A DNA stretch of 64,000 bases from JBCCGG01 sp039029395 (GTDB lineage Bacteria > Pseudomonadota > Alphaproteobacteria > Kiloniellales > JAKSDN01): positions 1-64,000 of the forward strand of contig JBCCGG010000006.1 in NCBI GenBank assembly GCA_039029395.1, given 5' to 3'. Positions 30,774 through 40,203 of this stretch are shown one piece after another (the first letter of the stretch is position 1; each line of letters begins with the position of its first letter). Made by a program: the position numbers and the translations under genes. The notes under the pieces are model-generated. The model was not told where the DNA came from. It did not search any database and saw nothing but the letters and a program-made list of their open reading frames with translations.

Positions 30774-31754
30774 ATGAGCACATTCGGCACGGCCTTTGCG
30801 GACTTGATGGCGACCGCGTGGTATCGCGACGGCGCCTGGACGGCGCCTGAATTTGGCCCCGTCGAGCCGCTGGCCATCCACCCCAGCGCCCATGTCTTGC
30901 ACTATGCCAGCACCTGCTTCGACGGCCTCAAGGCCTATCGCTTTCCCGATGGAACCTTGCGTATCTTCCGCCTGGAGGCCCACGTGGCGCGCTTGCGTCA
31001 CAGTGCCGAGCGAGTTTGCTTGCCGGTGCCCAGCGCGGAGATGCTGAGCCAAGTGCTGATGGAGCTGGTGCGTGCCAACGAGGATGCCGTGCCGGACTAC
31101 CCCGGCTCGCTCTACCTGCGGCCGGTCATCATGGGTACCGATCACGACATCGGCGCGGCCGGCCACGCCTCCCATGGGGCCTGCCTCTTCGTGCTGGCCT
31201 CGCCGGTCGGTGCCTATTTCCAGGGCGACCACGCGCTGAAGATTTTGCTCGACGACAGCCACATGCGCTCGACGCCGGATTTCGGCGTGGCCAAGAGCGG
31301 CGGCAACTACGCGGCGGCGCTCCACTTCATCGAAGAAGCCCGACGTGAGCACAATTGCGATCAAGTGCTGTTCTGCCCGGGCGGCGACGTGCAGGAGACC
31401 GGCGCTGCAAACGTCCTGCTGCTCGATGACGAGCGGGTCGTGACCCGGGCGCTGGACGGCGCGATCCTGCACGGCATCACGCGGGATTCCCTGCTCCAGC
31501 TGGCCCGCTCCATTGGCTACCAAGTCGAGGAGCGGGCGATCACCGTGGAGGAGCTGCTCGATTGGTGCGCCAAGGGCGAGGCGGCGCTGTCGGGCACCGC
31601 CGCGGTGCTGGTGCCGATCGGCATTTTCCTCTACCGGGACCGGGAGGTGCCGGTGGCAAGCGGGCCCAATGTGGCGCGGCTGCGGGATGCGTTGGCCAAC
31701 ATCCACAGCGGCGCCAGCAACGACCCCTTCGGCTGGCTGACTCCGGTCGACTGA
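30774..31754 (+). CDS. Branched-chain-type class IV aminotransferase
   Basis: This 326-residue PLP enzyme resembles IlvE. The catalytic Lys lies in FGVAKSGGNYAAAL (about residue 167), and the substrate/PLP motifs LRPVIMG and QETGAANVLLL are present. It starts the hydantoin operon: the racemase ATG follows 4 nt after its stop. Class IV aminotransferases also include D-amino acid transaminases, and because the operon makes D- or L-amino acids from hydantoins this protein may transaminate the product rather than serve biosynthesis. That specificity is inference; sequence length and the FDGLKAYRF segment favour the branched-chain group. Confidence 0.82.
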   Translation: MSTFGTAFADLMATAWYRDGAWTAPEFGPVEPLAIHPSAHVLHYASTCFDGLKAYRFPDGTLRIFRLEAHVARLRHSAERVCLPVPSAEMLSQVLMELVRANEDAVPDYPGSLYLRPVIMGTDHDIGAAGHASHGACLFVLASPVGAYFQGDHALKILLDDSHMRSTPDFGVAKSGGNYAAALHFIEEARREHNCDQVLFCPGGDVQETGAANVLLLDDERVVTRALDGAILHGITRDSLLQLARSIGYQVEERAITVEELLDWCAKGEAALSGTAAVLVPIGIFLYRDREVPVASGPNVARLRDALANIHSGASNDPFGWLTPVD

Positions 31755-31758
31755 AGCC

Positions 31759-32406
31759 ATGACCGGCCCGATCGTCGTCATCAACCCGAACTCGACTCAA
31801 GCGGTCACCGACGGCATCGCCGCGGCACTCGGCGCCGTCGAGGGAGAGGCGATCGAGTGTCTGACACTGACCGAGGGTCCGCCGGGTATCGAGAGTGACG
31901 ACCATGTGGCGGCGGTGATCGGCCCTCTATGCGATCTGGTGCGCACGCGGCCCGACGCCGGCGCCTTTGTGAACGCCTGCTTCAGCGACCCGGGCCTGGC
32001 CGCCGTGCGGGCGGCGACACCGCGCCCGGTGTTCGGCATCGGCGAGTCCGCCTACCTCGCCGCGTGCGATCAGGGCAGGCGCTTTGGCGTGCTGTCGATT
32101 TTGCCGGCCGCGGTGGCCCGCCATGCCCGATACATCGAAGAATTGGGGCTCACCCCCTACTGTGCGGGCGACCGGGCGCTCGGCCTAGGCGTCGTCGAAT
32201 TGGCTGACGAAAAACGAACGGCTGCCCGCTTGCTTGAAGTCGGCCGCGCCCTCAGAGATCATGATGGCGCCGAGACGCTGATCCTGGGCTGCGCGGGCAT
32301 GGCCGGCCATCGCGGGGCATTGGAAGAGGCACTTGAACTTCCCGTGGTCGAACCCTGCCAGGCGGCGGTGGCACGGGCGCGCGGGCAACTTGCGGGGGCG
32401 GAATGA
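31759..32406 (+). CDS. Asp/Glu/hydantoin racemase family protein
   Basis: This 215-residue protein has the two-Cys acid/base pair of the family: Cys74 in FVNACFSDPGL and Cys178 in LILGCAGM. The N-terminal VVINPNST motif is typical of hydantoin racemases. It would interconvert 5-substituted hydantoin enantiomers so the hydantoinase can consume both. The gene overlaps the hydantoinase start by 4 nt (ATGA) and follows the aminotransferase closely. Related asp/glu racemases and maleate isomerases share the fold, but the context supports hydantoin. Confidence 0.85.
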   Translation: MTGPIVVINPNSTQAVTDGIAAALGAVEGEAIECLTLTEGPPGIESDDHVAAVIGPLCDLVRTRPDAGAFVNACFSDPGLAAVRAATPRPVFGIGESAYLAACDQGRRFGVLSILPAAVARHARYIEELGLTPYCAGDRALGLGVVELADEKRTAARLLEVGRALRDHDGAETLILGCAGMAGHRGALEEALELPVVEPCQAAVARARGQLAGAE

Positions 32407-33869
32407 GCGATTTCGATCTGGTGATCCGCGGCGGCCGGGTGGTGACCGCGAGCGACACCATGGACTGCGACGTGGCGGTCAAGGATGGCCGTATCGTTGC
32501 GCTCGGCCACGGCTTGGCGCGTGGCGCGGAGGAGGTCGATGCCACGGGTCTGTTGGTGCTGCCCGGCGGCATCGACAGCCATTGTCACATCGAGCAGGAC
32601 TCCTCGACCCGCATCCAGACCGCCGACGACTTCGCCAGCGCGACCGTCTCGGCGGCCTTCGGCGGCACCACCATGGTGATTCCCTTCGCGGCGCAACACC
32701 GAGGTCAATCCCTGCGCGACGTGGTCGAGGCCTATCACGCCAAGGCCGGGCCCAAAGCGGTGATCGACTACGCCTTCCACCTGATCGTCTCGGACCCGAG
32801 CGAGCAGGTGCTGGGCCAGGAGCTGCCGGCGCTGATCCAGGACGGCTATAGCTCCTTCAAGATCTACATGACCTACGACGCCCTCAAGCTGGACGACTAT
32901 CAGATCTTGGACGTGCTGTTCACCGCTCGGCGCGAGGGCGCGCTGACCATGGTGCATGCCGAGAACCATGACGTGATCCGCTGGCTGACCGACAAGCTCT
33001 TGGCCGGCGGTCACGAGGCGCCCAAGTTTCACGCGGTGAGCCACGCCCGCATCGCCGAGGGCGAGGCGACCAACCGGGCGATCGCGCTGGCCGAGCTGAT
33101 CGATACGCCGCTCCTGATTGTCCACGTCTCGGCCCAGGAGGCCATGGAGGCGATCGGCCGAGCCCAGGCCCGGGGCCTCAAGGTCTATGGCGAGACCTGT
33201 CCCCAATATCTCTTCCTGACCGCCGACGATCTGGACCGGGACGGCATGGAGGGCGCCATGTACTGCTGCAGTCCGCCGCCGCGCGACAAGGCGACTCAGG
33301 AGGTGCTGTGGCAAGGCTTGGCGAGTGGACTGTTCCAGGTGTTCTCCTCGGACCACGCGCCCTACCGCTTTGATGACACCGGCAAGTTGGCGGCTGGCCC
33401 AAAGGCCGGATTTCACAAGATCGCCAACGGCGTGCCGGGTATCGAGGTGCGCCTGCCGTTGCTGTTCTCCGAAGGGGTCGGCAAGGGGCGCATCGACCTG
33501 CACCAGTTCGTCGCCTTGGCCGCGACCAACGCCGCGAAGATCTACGGACTCTATCCGCGCAAGGGCACGATCGCGGTCGGCGCCGATGCCGATATCGCCC
33601 TGTGGGATCCGGCGCGCGAGGTGACGATCGCCTGGGCCGATCTGCACGACAATGTAGGCTACACTCCCTACGAGGGCCGCCGTGTGACCGGCTGGCCGGT
33701 CCGTGTCTTCAGCCGCGGCCGCACGGTGGTCGCCGACGGCGCGCTTCATGTGGAACGGGGCAGCGGCCAATTCCAGCCCTGCGCGATTCCCGAGGCGGCG
33801 CGACCCCGAGGGCGGCCGGCGCCGGAGCTCGATCCGGCGCGCAACTTCGGCGCCTCGTTGCTGCCGTGA
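32403..33869 (+). CDS. Dihydropyrimidinase/D-hydantoinase
   Basis: This 488-residue cyclic amidohydrolase opens hydantoin or dihydropyrimidine rings to N-carbamoyl amino acids. The binuclear metal site is complete: His60 and His62 (GGIDSHCH), the carbamylated Lys153 (SSFKIYMTYD), His185 (MVHAEN), a His in LLIVHVSAQEA (near 240) and Asp in SSDHAPY (near 318). Cys61 replaces the more common Thr between the first two His. It overlaps the racemase stop (ATGA). With a carbamoylase ending the operon, it forms a full hydantoin-to-amino-acid route. Confidence 0.92.
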   Translation: MSDFDLVIRGGRVVTASDTMDCDVAVKDGRIVALGHGLARGAEEVDATGLLVLPGGIDSHCHIEQDSSTRIQTADDFASATVSAAFGGTTMVIPFAAQHRGQSLRDVVEAYHAKAGPKAVIDYAFHLIVSDPSEQVLGQELPALIQDGYSSFKIYMTYDALKLDDYQILDVLFTARREGALTMVHAENHDVIRWLTDKLLAGGHEAPKFHAVSHARIAEGEATNRAIALAELIDTPLLIVHVSAQEAMEAIGRAQARGLKVYGETCPQYLFLTADDLDRDGMEGAMYCCSPPPRDKATQEVLWQGLASGLFQVFSSDHAPYRFDDTGKLAAGPKAGFHKIANGVPGIEVRLPLLFSEGVGKGRIDLHQFVALAATNAAKIYGLYPRKGTIAVGADADIALWDPAREVTIAWADLHDNVGYTPYEGRRVTGWPVRVFSRGRTVVADGALHVERGSGQFQPCAIPEAARPRGRPAPELDPARNFGASLLP

Positions 33870-33885
33870 GTCCCACCGTGCGACG

Positions 33886-34596
33886 ATGGACTTGAGCGGC
33901 AAAATCGCTTTGGTGACTGGCGCTGCTTCGGGCATTGGCGCGGCCACACTCACCCTGTTTCAGGAGATCGGCGCGACGGCGGTCGGTGCCGACCTGAAGC
34001 CGACCGGCGATTGCCTGGCCGTGGACGTGGCCGACGCGGCGTCGGTTGCAGCCCTGTTCGATCTGATCGCCGAACGCCACGGCCGCCTGGACATCCTGGT
34101 CTGCGCAGCGGCTACGACCTGCCGGCACAACTTCGCGGAGACGACGCTCGACGACTGGAACCGGGTGCTCGCCGTTAATCTGACCGGCACGTTCCTGTGC
34201 TGCCGGGCGGCCATCCCCTTGATGAAGGGCGGCGGCTCCATCGTCACCATCGGCTCTGACGTCGCCGAGCGCGCGGCGCCGAACCTGGCCGCCTATAGCG
34301 TCACGAAGGGCGCCATGGTTCAGCTCGCCAAGGCGATTGCCCTGGACCATGGCGCTGACGGCATTCGTGCCAATTGCGTTGCCCCGGGGCCGACCGACAC
34401 GCCCCTGATCCGCAGCCAGTACGCCAGCGCGGCGGAGGTCGAGGCGGCGGAAGCGCGCGGCGCGGATCTCACCCTACTGGGGCGCCTGGCCGGGCCGGAA
34501 GAGGTCGCGCGGACGATCGCCTTCGTCGCCTCGGACGAGGCCTCTTTCATGACCGGTGCTTTAGTGCCCGTCGACGGCGGCGCGACGGTGGGCTGA
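33886..34596 (+). CDS. Short-chain dehydrogenase/reductase
   Basis: This 236-residue NAD(P)-dependent oxidoreductase has the cofactor motif TGAASGIG (about 10-17), the structural NAG-type segment, catalytic Ser in TIGSD, and Tyr/Lys in YSVTKGAM. The ending FMTGALVPVDGG is standard. Start set at ATG 33886 because MDLSGKIALVTGA is the family's usual beginning; the frame is open further back inside the hydantoinase gene. It lies between hydantoinase and amidohydrolase genes, 2 nt before the latter, so it probably oxidises or reduces an intermediate of the same pathway. The substrate is unknown. Confidence 0.88.
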   Translation: MDLSGKIALVTGAASGIGAATLTLFQEIGATAVGADLKPTGDCLAVDVADAASVAALFDLIAERHGRLDILVCAAATTCRHNFAETTLDDWNRVLAVNLTGTFLCCRAAIPLMKGGGSIVTIGSDVAERAAPNLAAYSVTKGAMVQLAKAIALDHGADGIRANCVAPGPTDTPLIRSQYASAAEVEAAEARGADLTLLGRLAGPEEVARTIAFVASDEASFMTGALVPVDGGATVG

Positions 34597-34598
34597 CC

Positions 34599-36101
34599 AT
34601 GCAGGTCATTCGCGGCGGCCTCTTGCTCGACGCGCCGGCCCACAAGGCCGAAGCCCGGGATCTATTGCTGAACGGGGACACCATAGAGGAGATCGGCCGA
34701 CCGGGCCTGGCGGCGCCCGAGGGCACGGAAGTGATCGACGCCACGGGCCGCTTGCTGATCCCCGGTTTGGTCAATGCCCACACACACTCCCATGGCGCGC
34801 TCTCCAAGGGCCTGGGCGACCGTTGGACCTTGGAGCTGCTGCTCAATGCCGGGCCCTGGATCACCGGCGGACAGACGCCCGAGGACCGCTACACCGGCAC
34901 GCTCTTGAACGCCGCCGAGATGATTCGCCGGGGCTGTACCGCGACCTATGATCTGACCTGGGAGTTTCCGGCGCCCAGCGCCGCCGGGATCGAGGGCGTC
35001 GCCAAGGCTTACGATGACATCGGCCTGCGCGCTTTGGTCGCGCCCATGCTGGCGGACACCAACCTCTATCAGTCCGTGCCCGGGCTCATGGGGGCGCTTC
35101 CCGAGGATCTGCAGAAGAAGGTCGCTGGCTTTCGCTTCGGCGACTTCAAGCCAATGGTGGATGCCTGCAAGACGCTGCTTAAGGACTGGCCCCACGATCG
35201 GGAGCGGATCGACCTGGCGCTCGCGCCAACCATCCCGCTGTTCTGCTCGGAAGAGTTCCTGATCGCTTGCCGGAACCTGGCCGAGGAGCATGGCGCGCGC
35301 ATCCACACCCACCTGGCGGAATCCAAGATCCAGGCGCTGACCGGCCTGGAGCGCTACGGCATGACCCTGACCGCCTATTTCGACCAGCTGGGCTTGATCA
35401 CCGAGCGCTTCACCGGCGCCCACGGGGTCTGGCTCGACAGCGACGATCGCAAGCGCCTAGCCGACCGGGGCGCCTCGATCGCACTCAATCCGGGCAGCAA
35501 CCTGCGCCTCGGCTCGGGCATCCCCGACGCCCGGGCGCTGCTGGACGCCGGCGTCACCGTCGCGGTGGCGAGCGACGGCTCCAGCTCGTCCGACAACCAG
35601 AACATGTTCGAGGCGGCGCGCCTGACTGCCTACACCTCGCGTGTGCTGAGCCATGATCCCGAGCGCTGGCTCAGCAACAGCGAGACCTTTCAACTGGCGA
35701 CCGAGGGCGGCGCCAAGGCAATGGGCATGGAGCGCTCGATCGGCAAGATCGCGCCGGGCTTTAAGGCCGACATCGTGTTTCTCGACCTGGACGATCTGGC
35801 CTACGTGCCACTCAACGATCCGGTCAATCAGATCATCCAGGCCGACGACGGAAGCTCGGTCGAAAGCGTGATGATCGGCGGCGCATTCGTCTACCGGAAC
35901 CGCCAGTTCACGACCATCGATCTCGCAAAGCTGATCGCCGATGCCCGAGCCGCGCGCGCGCGGTTGAACGAGCTGGGCGCCGAGCGCAAGGCCCTGGCCG
36001 GGCGCCTGGCGCCACTGGTGACCAAGCATTGCGCCTGCTTCGCCGCCCGGCGCTACCACATAGCGCGCATGGGCTTCGGACCGGGCAAGACCGCAGAATA
36101 G
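34599..36101 (+). CDS. Amidohydrolase of the chlorohydrolase/deaminase (SsnA/AtzA-like) group
   Basis: This 500-residue metal-dependent hydrolase has the N-terminal metal motif NAHTHSHG (about 61-68), HTHLAES in the middle, the His of GAHGVW and the catalytic Asp of VASDGSSSSDN. This pattern belongs to the mononuclear deaminase branch (guanine deaminase, hydroxydechloroatrazine hydrolase and relatives). It is distinct from the binuclear hydantoinase upstream. Start at ATG 34599 is 2 nt after the SDR stop. The C-terminal extension contains KHCACFAARRYH. It may deaminate an N-heterocycle feeding the hydantoin operon; this is inference. Confidence 0.85.
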   Translation: MQVIRGGLLLDAPAHKAEARDLLLNGDTIEEIGRPGLAAPEGTEVIDATGRLLIPGLVNAHTHSHGALSKGLGDRWTLELLLNAGPWITGGQTPEDRYTGTLLNAAEMIRRGCTATYDLTWEFPAPSAAGIEGVAKAYDDIGLRALVAPMLADTNLYQSVPGLMGALPEDLQKKVAGFRFGDFKPMVDACKTLLKDWPHDRERIDLALAPTIPLFCSEEFLIACRNLAEEHGARIHTHLAESKIQALTGLERYGMTLTAYFDQLGLITERFTGAHGVWLDSDDRKRLADRGASIALNPGSNLRLGSGIPDARALLDAGVTVAVASDGSSSSDNQNMFEAARLTAYTSRVLSHDPERWLSNSETFQLATEGGAKAMGMERSIGKIAPGFKADIVFLDLDDLAYVPLNDPVNQIIQADDGSSVESVMIGGAFVYRNRQFTTIDLAKLIADARAARARLNELGAERKALAGRLAPLVTKHCACFAARRYHIARMGFGPGKTAE

Positions 36102-36114
36102 GGAGGAGAAGACC

Positions 36115-37080
36115 ATGGCCCGTGTGATCTCCGTGGGGGCCGCCCAGCTTGGCCCCATTCAGAAAAGCGATGGCCGCCAGGCGGTGGTCGCGCGCATGAT
36201 TGCCTTGTTGGATCAGGCCGCGGCCAAGGGCTGCGACCTCGTGGTCTACCCCGAGCTGGCGCTCACCACCTTCTTCCCGCGCTGGCTGATGGAGGATCAG
36301 GCCGAGATCGACGCCTACTTCGAGCGTGAGATGCCGGGGCCGGAGACCGTGCCGCTGTTCGAGAGGGCCAAGGCCCACGGCATCGCGTTTCATCTGGGCT
36401 ATGCGGAGCTGACCGAGGAAGAGGGGCGGACCCGTCGCTTCAACACGGCGATCCTGGTGGGCGCCGACGGCCAGATCCTCGCTAAGTACCGCAAGATCCA
36501 CTTGCCGGGCCATGCGGAGTTCGAAGAAGCGCGCGGCCACCAGCATCTGGAAAAGCGCTATTTCGAGGTCGGCAATCTGGGCTTTCGGGTGTGGAACGCG
36601 CTCGGCGGCAACTTGGGGATCGCAATCTGCAACGATCGGCGCTGGCCCGAGACCTTCCGGGTGCTGGGGCTCCAGGATGTGGAGCTGGTGATGATCGGCT
36701 ACAACACGCCGACCGTGGATTCCCTATCCGACGAGCCGAGCCATCTGCGCATGTTTCACAATCACCTGACCATGCAGGCCGGCGCATATCAAAACGGCAC
36801 CTGGGTGATCGGTGTTGCCAAGGCCGGCATGGAGGACGGTCATCCGTTGATGGCTGGCAGCGCGATCATCGCGCCGACCGGCGAGATCGTGGCCCAGGCC
36901 CGCACCCAGGGCGATGAACTGATCGTCTATGACTGCGATCTGGACGCCGGCAAGCACTACAAGGCGACGACGTTCAACTTTGCCGCCCACCGCCGCCCCG
37001 AGCACTACACCATGATCGTCGAGGAGACAGGCGCCATGACACCGGATGCGGCCAAGGGGAAGTATTTCAAGGAGGACTAG
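36115..37080 (+). CDS. N-carbamoyl-D-amino acid amidohydrolase
   Basis: This 321-residue nitrilase-superfamily enzyme hydrolyses N-carbamoyl-D-amino acids to the free D-amino acid, CO2 and ammonia. The catalytic triad falls at Glu47, Lys127 and Cys172, which as I recall is the numbering of the Agrobacterium enzyme. The family-specific blocks YPELALTTFFPRW, KYRKIHLPGH, FQ-type HLEKRYFE and CNDRRWPE are present. A strong ribosome site (GGGAGGAGAAG) precedes ATG 36115. It completes the racemase-hydantoinase-carbamoylase set. Its 3' end overlaps the convergent exported-protein gene by 14 bp. Confidence 0.92.
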   Translation: MARVISVGAAQLGPIQKSDGRQAVVARMIALLDQAAAKGCDLVVYPELALTTFFPRWLMEDQAEIDAYFEREMPGPETVPLFERAKAHGIAFHLGYAELTEEEGRTRRFNTAILVGADGQILAKYRKIHLPGHAEFEEARGHQHLEKRYFEVGNLGFRVWNALGGNLGIAICNDRRWPETFRVLGLQDVELVMIGYNTPTVDSLSDEPSHLRMFHNHLTMQAGAYQNGTWVIGVAKAGMEDGHPLMAGSAIIAPTGEIVAQARTQGDELIVYDCDLDAGKHYKATTFNFAAHRRPEHYTMIVEETGAMTPDAAKGKYFKED

Positions 37081-37744
37081 GCCGCGGCGCCGTGGCTGGA
37101 TTGCGTTCTGCGAGCTGCACCGTTGGGTGGGGCACGCCGGCGGTCAGGAACTGCGGCTCCTGAAGAAGGTAGAAGATCTTCGGCGGGGTCGGGTCGGTCA
37201 CATAGAAGGTGAACTGCACCGACGTCTCCGGATCGATCTCGCCGTCACGGAACAGGATGCGGTCGTAGGGCTCCTGCTGGAGGCGGTTGAAGGCAAAGAA
37301 GTCCGAGCGCACGGTTTGGCCGAAGACGCCTGGCTGGTCGAACGAGAGGCCGTCGCCGTAGATGCTCGGCTGGTTCAAAGTTTCTTGAAGTTCTAGATCA
37401 AAGCCACCCCATACCTTTTTGGTTCGATTGAAGACAACCTTGGTCATGCTCAGGGTCATCGCGCTGAAGCCCATGGCCGGCGCCGCGCTATCCTCGCTGT
37501 CGGGCAGACGCCGGATCACCAGCACGATAGGATTGAGATCGAAGATCTCCTCGACCAGGACGATCGGATCGTCCGTTGTGCCGCTGCCGCTCACCGAGAC
37601 CAAACGGAAGCCGCCCTGTTCGTCGCTGAAGGAAAAGCCGCCGGTTTCCAAGGGCTCGGCCGCCGCCTGGCCGCCTGGCGCCAAGGCGATCAGCGCACCG
37701 AGCATAAGGGCGCCAAGCCCGGCGCCGAGATGGGATTTCATCAT
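37067..37744 (-). CDS. Hypothetical exported protein
   Basis: This 225-residue protein has a clear Sec signal peptide (MMKSHLGAGLGALMLGALIA, cleavage near AAA-E, residue 29). The mature domain begins with GGFSFSDEQGGFRLVSVSGSGTTDDPIVLVEEI and is rich in beta-strand-like segments; there is no Cys or lipobox. The C-terminus is Pro-rich (NPATAPRPSPP). Two adjacent ATGs (37744, 37741) could serve as start. It looks periplasmic or secreted; no function can be assigned. It is convergent with the carbamoylase gene and overlaps its end. Confidence 0.7.
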   Translation of the reverse strand: MMKSHLGAGLGALMLGALIALAPGGQAAAEPLETGGFSFSDEQGGFRLVSVSGSGTTDDPIVLVEEIFDLNPIVLVIRRLPDSEDSAAPAMGFSAMTLSMTKVVFNRTKKVWGGFDLELQETLNQPSIYGDGLSFDQPGVFGQTVRSDFFAFNRLQQEPYDRILFRDGEIDPETSVQFTFYVTDPTPPKIFYLLQEPQFLTAGVPHPTVQLAERNPATAPRPSPP

Positions 37745-37882
37745 GAAAAGGCCTGTCCCGCTCCCGTTCAGTCGCTCCCCCGGGGATGACTAGACCACGT
37801 TACGAGCCGCGACGCGAGCACTCTGGGCAAATGTCCTGACAGCGAGTAGCATTCCTGCTGCTCGCACCGGTGGGAGTGGACC

Positions 37883-38323
37883 ATGGTTCTATCGCTTTTC
37901 CAACGGCTTGCCGCGCCGGCCGCGGCGCTGGCGCTCCTGTTGGTGCCGTCCCTGGCCCAGGCCTGTCGATGCCTGCCTTTCGAGTCGACTCTGAACGCCT
38001 ACGAGGAGGCCGACCGAGTGTTTTCCGGCGAAGTGCTGGAGGTGGCCTCGCCCGAGGCGGATCATTTCTATGTGCGCGTGGTGCTGGACGAGCGGCGCGC
38101 CTGGAAGGGCGGCGATGCCGACGGCGAGGTAGTGATCCTGACCACCAGCAGTCCGGCGGCTTGTGGCGTCACCTTCCGCCACGGCGTGATCTATCTGATT
38201 TTCGCCTACGACGAAGGCGAGTACCTAACCACCAACACCTGCTCGGGCACGGTGCCGCTGGCCGACGGCCTCAAGGAGGCCAAGGACCTGGACGAAATCG
38301 TCGCGGGGCAGGGAACAAACTAA
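37883..38323 (+). CDS. Exported NTR/TIMP-like small protein
   Basis: This 146-residue protein has a signal peptide (about 1-27, ending AQA-C) and a mature N-terminus of CRCLPF, the Cys-x-Cys start typical of NTR/TIMP-like domains. Two more Cys occur (AACGV and TNTCSG), allowing two disulfides. Strand-like segments DRVFSGEVLEV and FYVRVVLDERRAWKG match the OB-type fold of that superfamily. ATG 37883 follows GGGAG. The Cys directly after AQA could make it a lipoprotein, but the preceding residues are not a good lipobox. It ends one base before the homocysteine methyltransferase gene on the other strand. Confidence 0.7.
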   Translation: MVLSLFQRLAAPAAALALLLVPSLAQACRCLPFESTLNAYEEADRVFSGEVLEVASPEADHFYVRVVLDERRAWKGGDADGEVVILTTSSPAACGVTFRHGVIYLIFAYDEGEYLTTNTCSGTVPLADGLKEAKDLDEIVAGQGTN

Positions 38324-39388
38324 CTAGAACCTTGGCGCCCCGTCGCCGCCGCCACGCCGTCGGCCCCGGCGACGGCCGCGCCCGGCGCTTGGCTCGGGCA
38401 GATCGCCGAGCGGGTTCTCGCCCTGTTGCTCGGCGCCGGCGGAGACGCTGCCCAGGGTGGCGACCACGCTTTTCATGGTCGGTTTGGGCCCAGCCGGGCG
38501 GCTTTCCAAGGCCTCGCGCATGATCGCGACGTGGTCGGCCGTGGTGCCGCAGCAGCCGCCGATGATGCGCACGCCCAGATCCCGGGCCAGGCATGCATAC
38601 TCTGCCATCAGCTCGGGCGTGCCGGAATAGCGGATCTCGCCGTCGACGTATTCCGGGATGCCGCAATTGCTTTTGGCGATCAATACCGTGTCGTCGCGCG
38701 CGCTTTCGGCCATGCCGATCAGCACCGCCATCAGCTCGCCTGGCCCGGTGCCGCAGTTGCCGCCGACCGCGAGCGGCCGGGGCGTAAAGCCCTCGGCCAG
38801 CCCGACCGCTTGGCCGGCGGTGACTCCCATCATGGTGCGGCCATTGGTGTCGAAGCTCATGGTGGTGGCGAGCGGTAAGCCGAGCCGGCCGGCGCCCTCG
38901 ACGGCGGCGCCGAGCTCTTCGACCGAGGACATGGTCTCGATCCATAGCACGTCGGCGCCGCCCTCGGCCAAGCCCCGGGCCTGCTCCTCGAATGCCGCCG
39001 CGGCGTCCTCGATGGAGAGTGGCCCAAGCGGCACCAGGATCTCTCCGGTCGGACCCACGGAGCCGGCGACCACCACCTCGCGGCCGCTGGCATCGGCGGA
39101 TTCCCGGGCGATCTCGGCGGCCCGGCGGTTGAGCTCGACGACCCGGCCCTGGGCCTGGTGCAGCTTGAGGCGGTGGCGGGTCCCGCCGAAGGAGTTGGTC
39201 AGGATGATGTCCGAGCCGGCCGCGACAAAGCCGTCGTGCAGCGCGCGCACCCGCTCCGGATGCTCGACGTTCCACAGCTCCGGCGCGTCGCCGGTTTGCA
39301 GGCCCGCGGCAAAGAAGTTGGTGCCGGTCGCGCCGTCGGCCAGAAGCCAAGGACGCTCGGCGAGCAAGCGGCTCAGAAGGTCGGTCAT
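38324..39388 (-). CDS. Homocysteine S-methyltransferase (betaine-homocysteine methyltransferase-type)
   Basis: This 354-residue cytoplasmic zinc enzyme transfers a methyl group from betaine or a similar donor to homocysteine, making methionine. The N-terminal LLADGATGTNFF and the zinc Cys motifs GGNCGTGP (about residue 210) and GGCCGTTADH (about 288) identify the Pfam homocysteine S-methyltransferase domain. The domain ends near residue 305. A roughly 50-residue tail follows, rich in Arg and Gly (GRGRRRGRRRGGG), which is unusual and could bind nucleic acid or be disordered. Sarcosine oxidase and MttB-family genes elsewhere in the window support a betaine or dimethylglycine context. Confidence 0.85.
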   Translation of the reverse strand: MTDLLSRLLAERPWLLADGATGTNFFAAGLQTGDAPELWNVEHPERVRALHDGFVAAGSDIILTNSFGGTRHRLKLHQAQGRVVELNRRAAEIARESADASGREVVVAGSVGPTGEILVPLGPLSIEDAAAAFEEQARGLAEGGADVLWIETMSSVEELGAAVEGAGRLGLPLATTMSFDTNGRTMMGVTAGQAVGLAEGFTPRPLAVGGNCGTGPGELMAVLIGMAESARDDTVLIAKSNCGIPEYVDGEIRYSGTPELMAEYACLARDLGVRIIGGCCGTTADHVAIMREALESRPAGPKPTMKSVVATLGSVSAGAEQQGENPLGDLPEPSAGRGRRRGRRRGGGDGAPRF

Positions 39389-39603
39389 GGGCGGGTCGCT
39401 TCGTTATTAGGAGGCGTCATGTTGCGGTGCAATATGATACCTCCGAACAGAGTGGGTCAAGCACCACCAGGCCTAGAGCAAAAGCCCTAAGAGGCGCTGA
39501 ATGTCTAGCGCCCCGCCGGTCAGGGGAGATTTCTGTCAGATATCGAGCGTCCGCCGATCTCCGGTGTCCCGCTGATCCTGCTGCCATCCGGCGAGATGGT
39601 GCC
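39389..39603. other. Intergenic region with a possible 23-codon frame
   Basis: Between the divergent homocysteine methyltransferase start and the GFA gene's end. On the plus strand a perfect AGGAGG (39409-39414) lies 4 nt before an ATG at 39419 that opens 23 codons (MLRCNMIPPNRVG...), stopping at 39490. The short spacer and lack of features make this only a possibility. No terminator or clear promoter is visible. Confidence 0.3.
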
Positions 39604-40044
39604 TCAGGCGTCGGCACGATCGGGAATCGGCACCTGGGTGCGCCCCTGGGCCCGTTGGGGCAGGCCGTCGGCGATCTCGTAGTAATCGCCTTTGTCGGCC
39701 ACGAAGATGTGCTCGGCCAGCTCCAGACCGCTCGGCTGGTCGAGCGAGCCGGCGAAGATCGAGACCTTGTCGCCGCCCACCGGGTCCCAAAAGAGGTGGC
39801 TGCCGCAGATCTTGCAAAAGGCCCGGCGCGCCGTCTCGGAAGCCTGGAACCAGGTGATCGCCCCGTCGCCCTCAATGGTCAGGTCGGCCCGGTGGGCTTG
39901 GGTCGCCGCCACGTGATGGCCGCTGGTACGCCGGCACTGGCCGCAGTGGCAGGCGACCACCGGCCGCAAGGGGCCGGCGACCCGATATCGCACCGCACCG
40001 CAGAGGCAACCGCCGTGGTGGTCTTGGCTGGTATCTTGGGGCAT
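39604..40044 (-). CDS. GFA-family protein (CENP-V/formaldehyde-activating type)
   Basis: This 146-residue zinc-binding protein of the GFA family has CLCGAV, CHCGQCRRTSG and FCKICGSHLFW, giving the expected Cys clusters. The extra CRRTSG...H segment is typical of the family's larger subgroup. ATG 40044 has GGAGG 7 nt upstream; a longer frame to 40080 lacks one. It is divergent from the MttB-family methyltransferase, whose demethylation chemistry could yield one-carbon units, so a formaldehyde-related role is conceivable but unproven. Confidence 0.85.
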   Translation of the reverse strand: MPQDTSQDHHGGCLCGAVRYRVAGPLRPVVACHCGQCRRTSGHHVAATQAHRADLTIEGDGAITWFQASETARRAFCKICGSHLFWDPVGGDKVSIFAGSLDQPSGLELAEHIFVADKGDYYEIADGLPQRAQGRTQVPIPDRADA

Positions 40045-40203
40045 GCTGTATCCTCCGGAATGGTGGCAGGTGAGAGCCAAGACGCTACTTCACCCGCGCC
40101 GCTGCGTGGCGGCGCTGATGCGCCTTTCCCTGTCGCCAAGACGACAGAGCGGCGGGGATCGGCGGTGCGAAGTATCGCCACGACCTTACTGGGAGGATTG
40201 CAG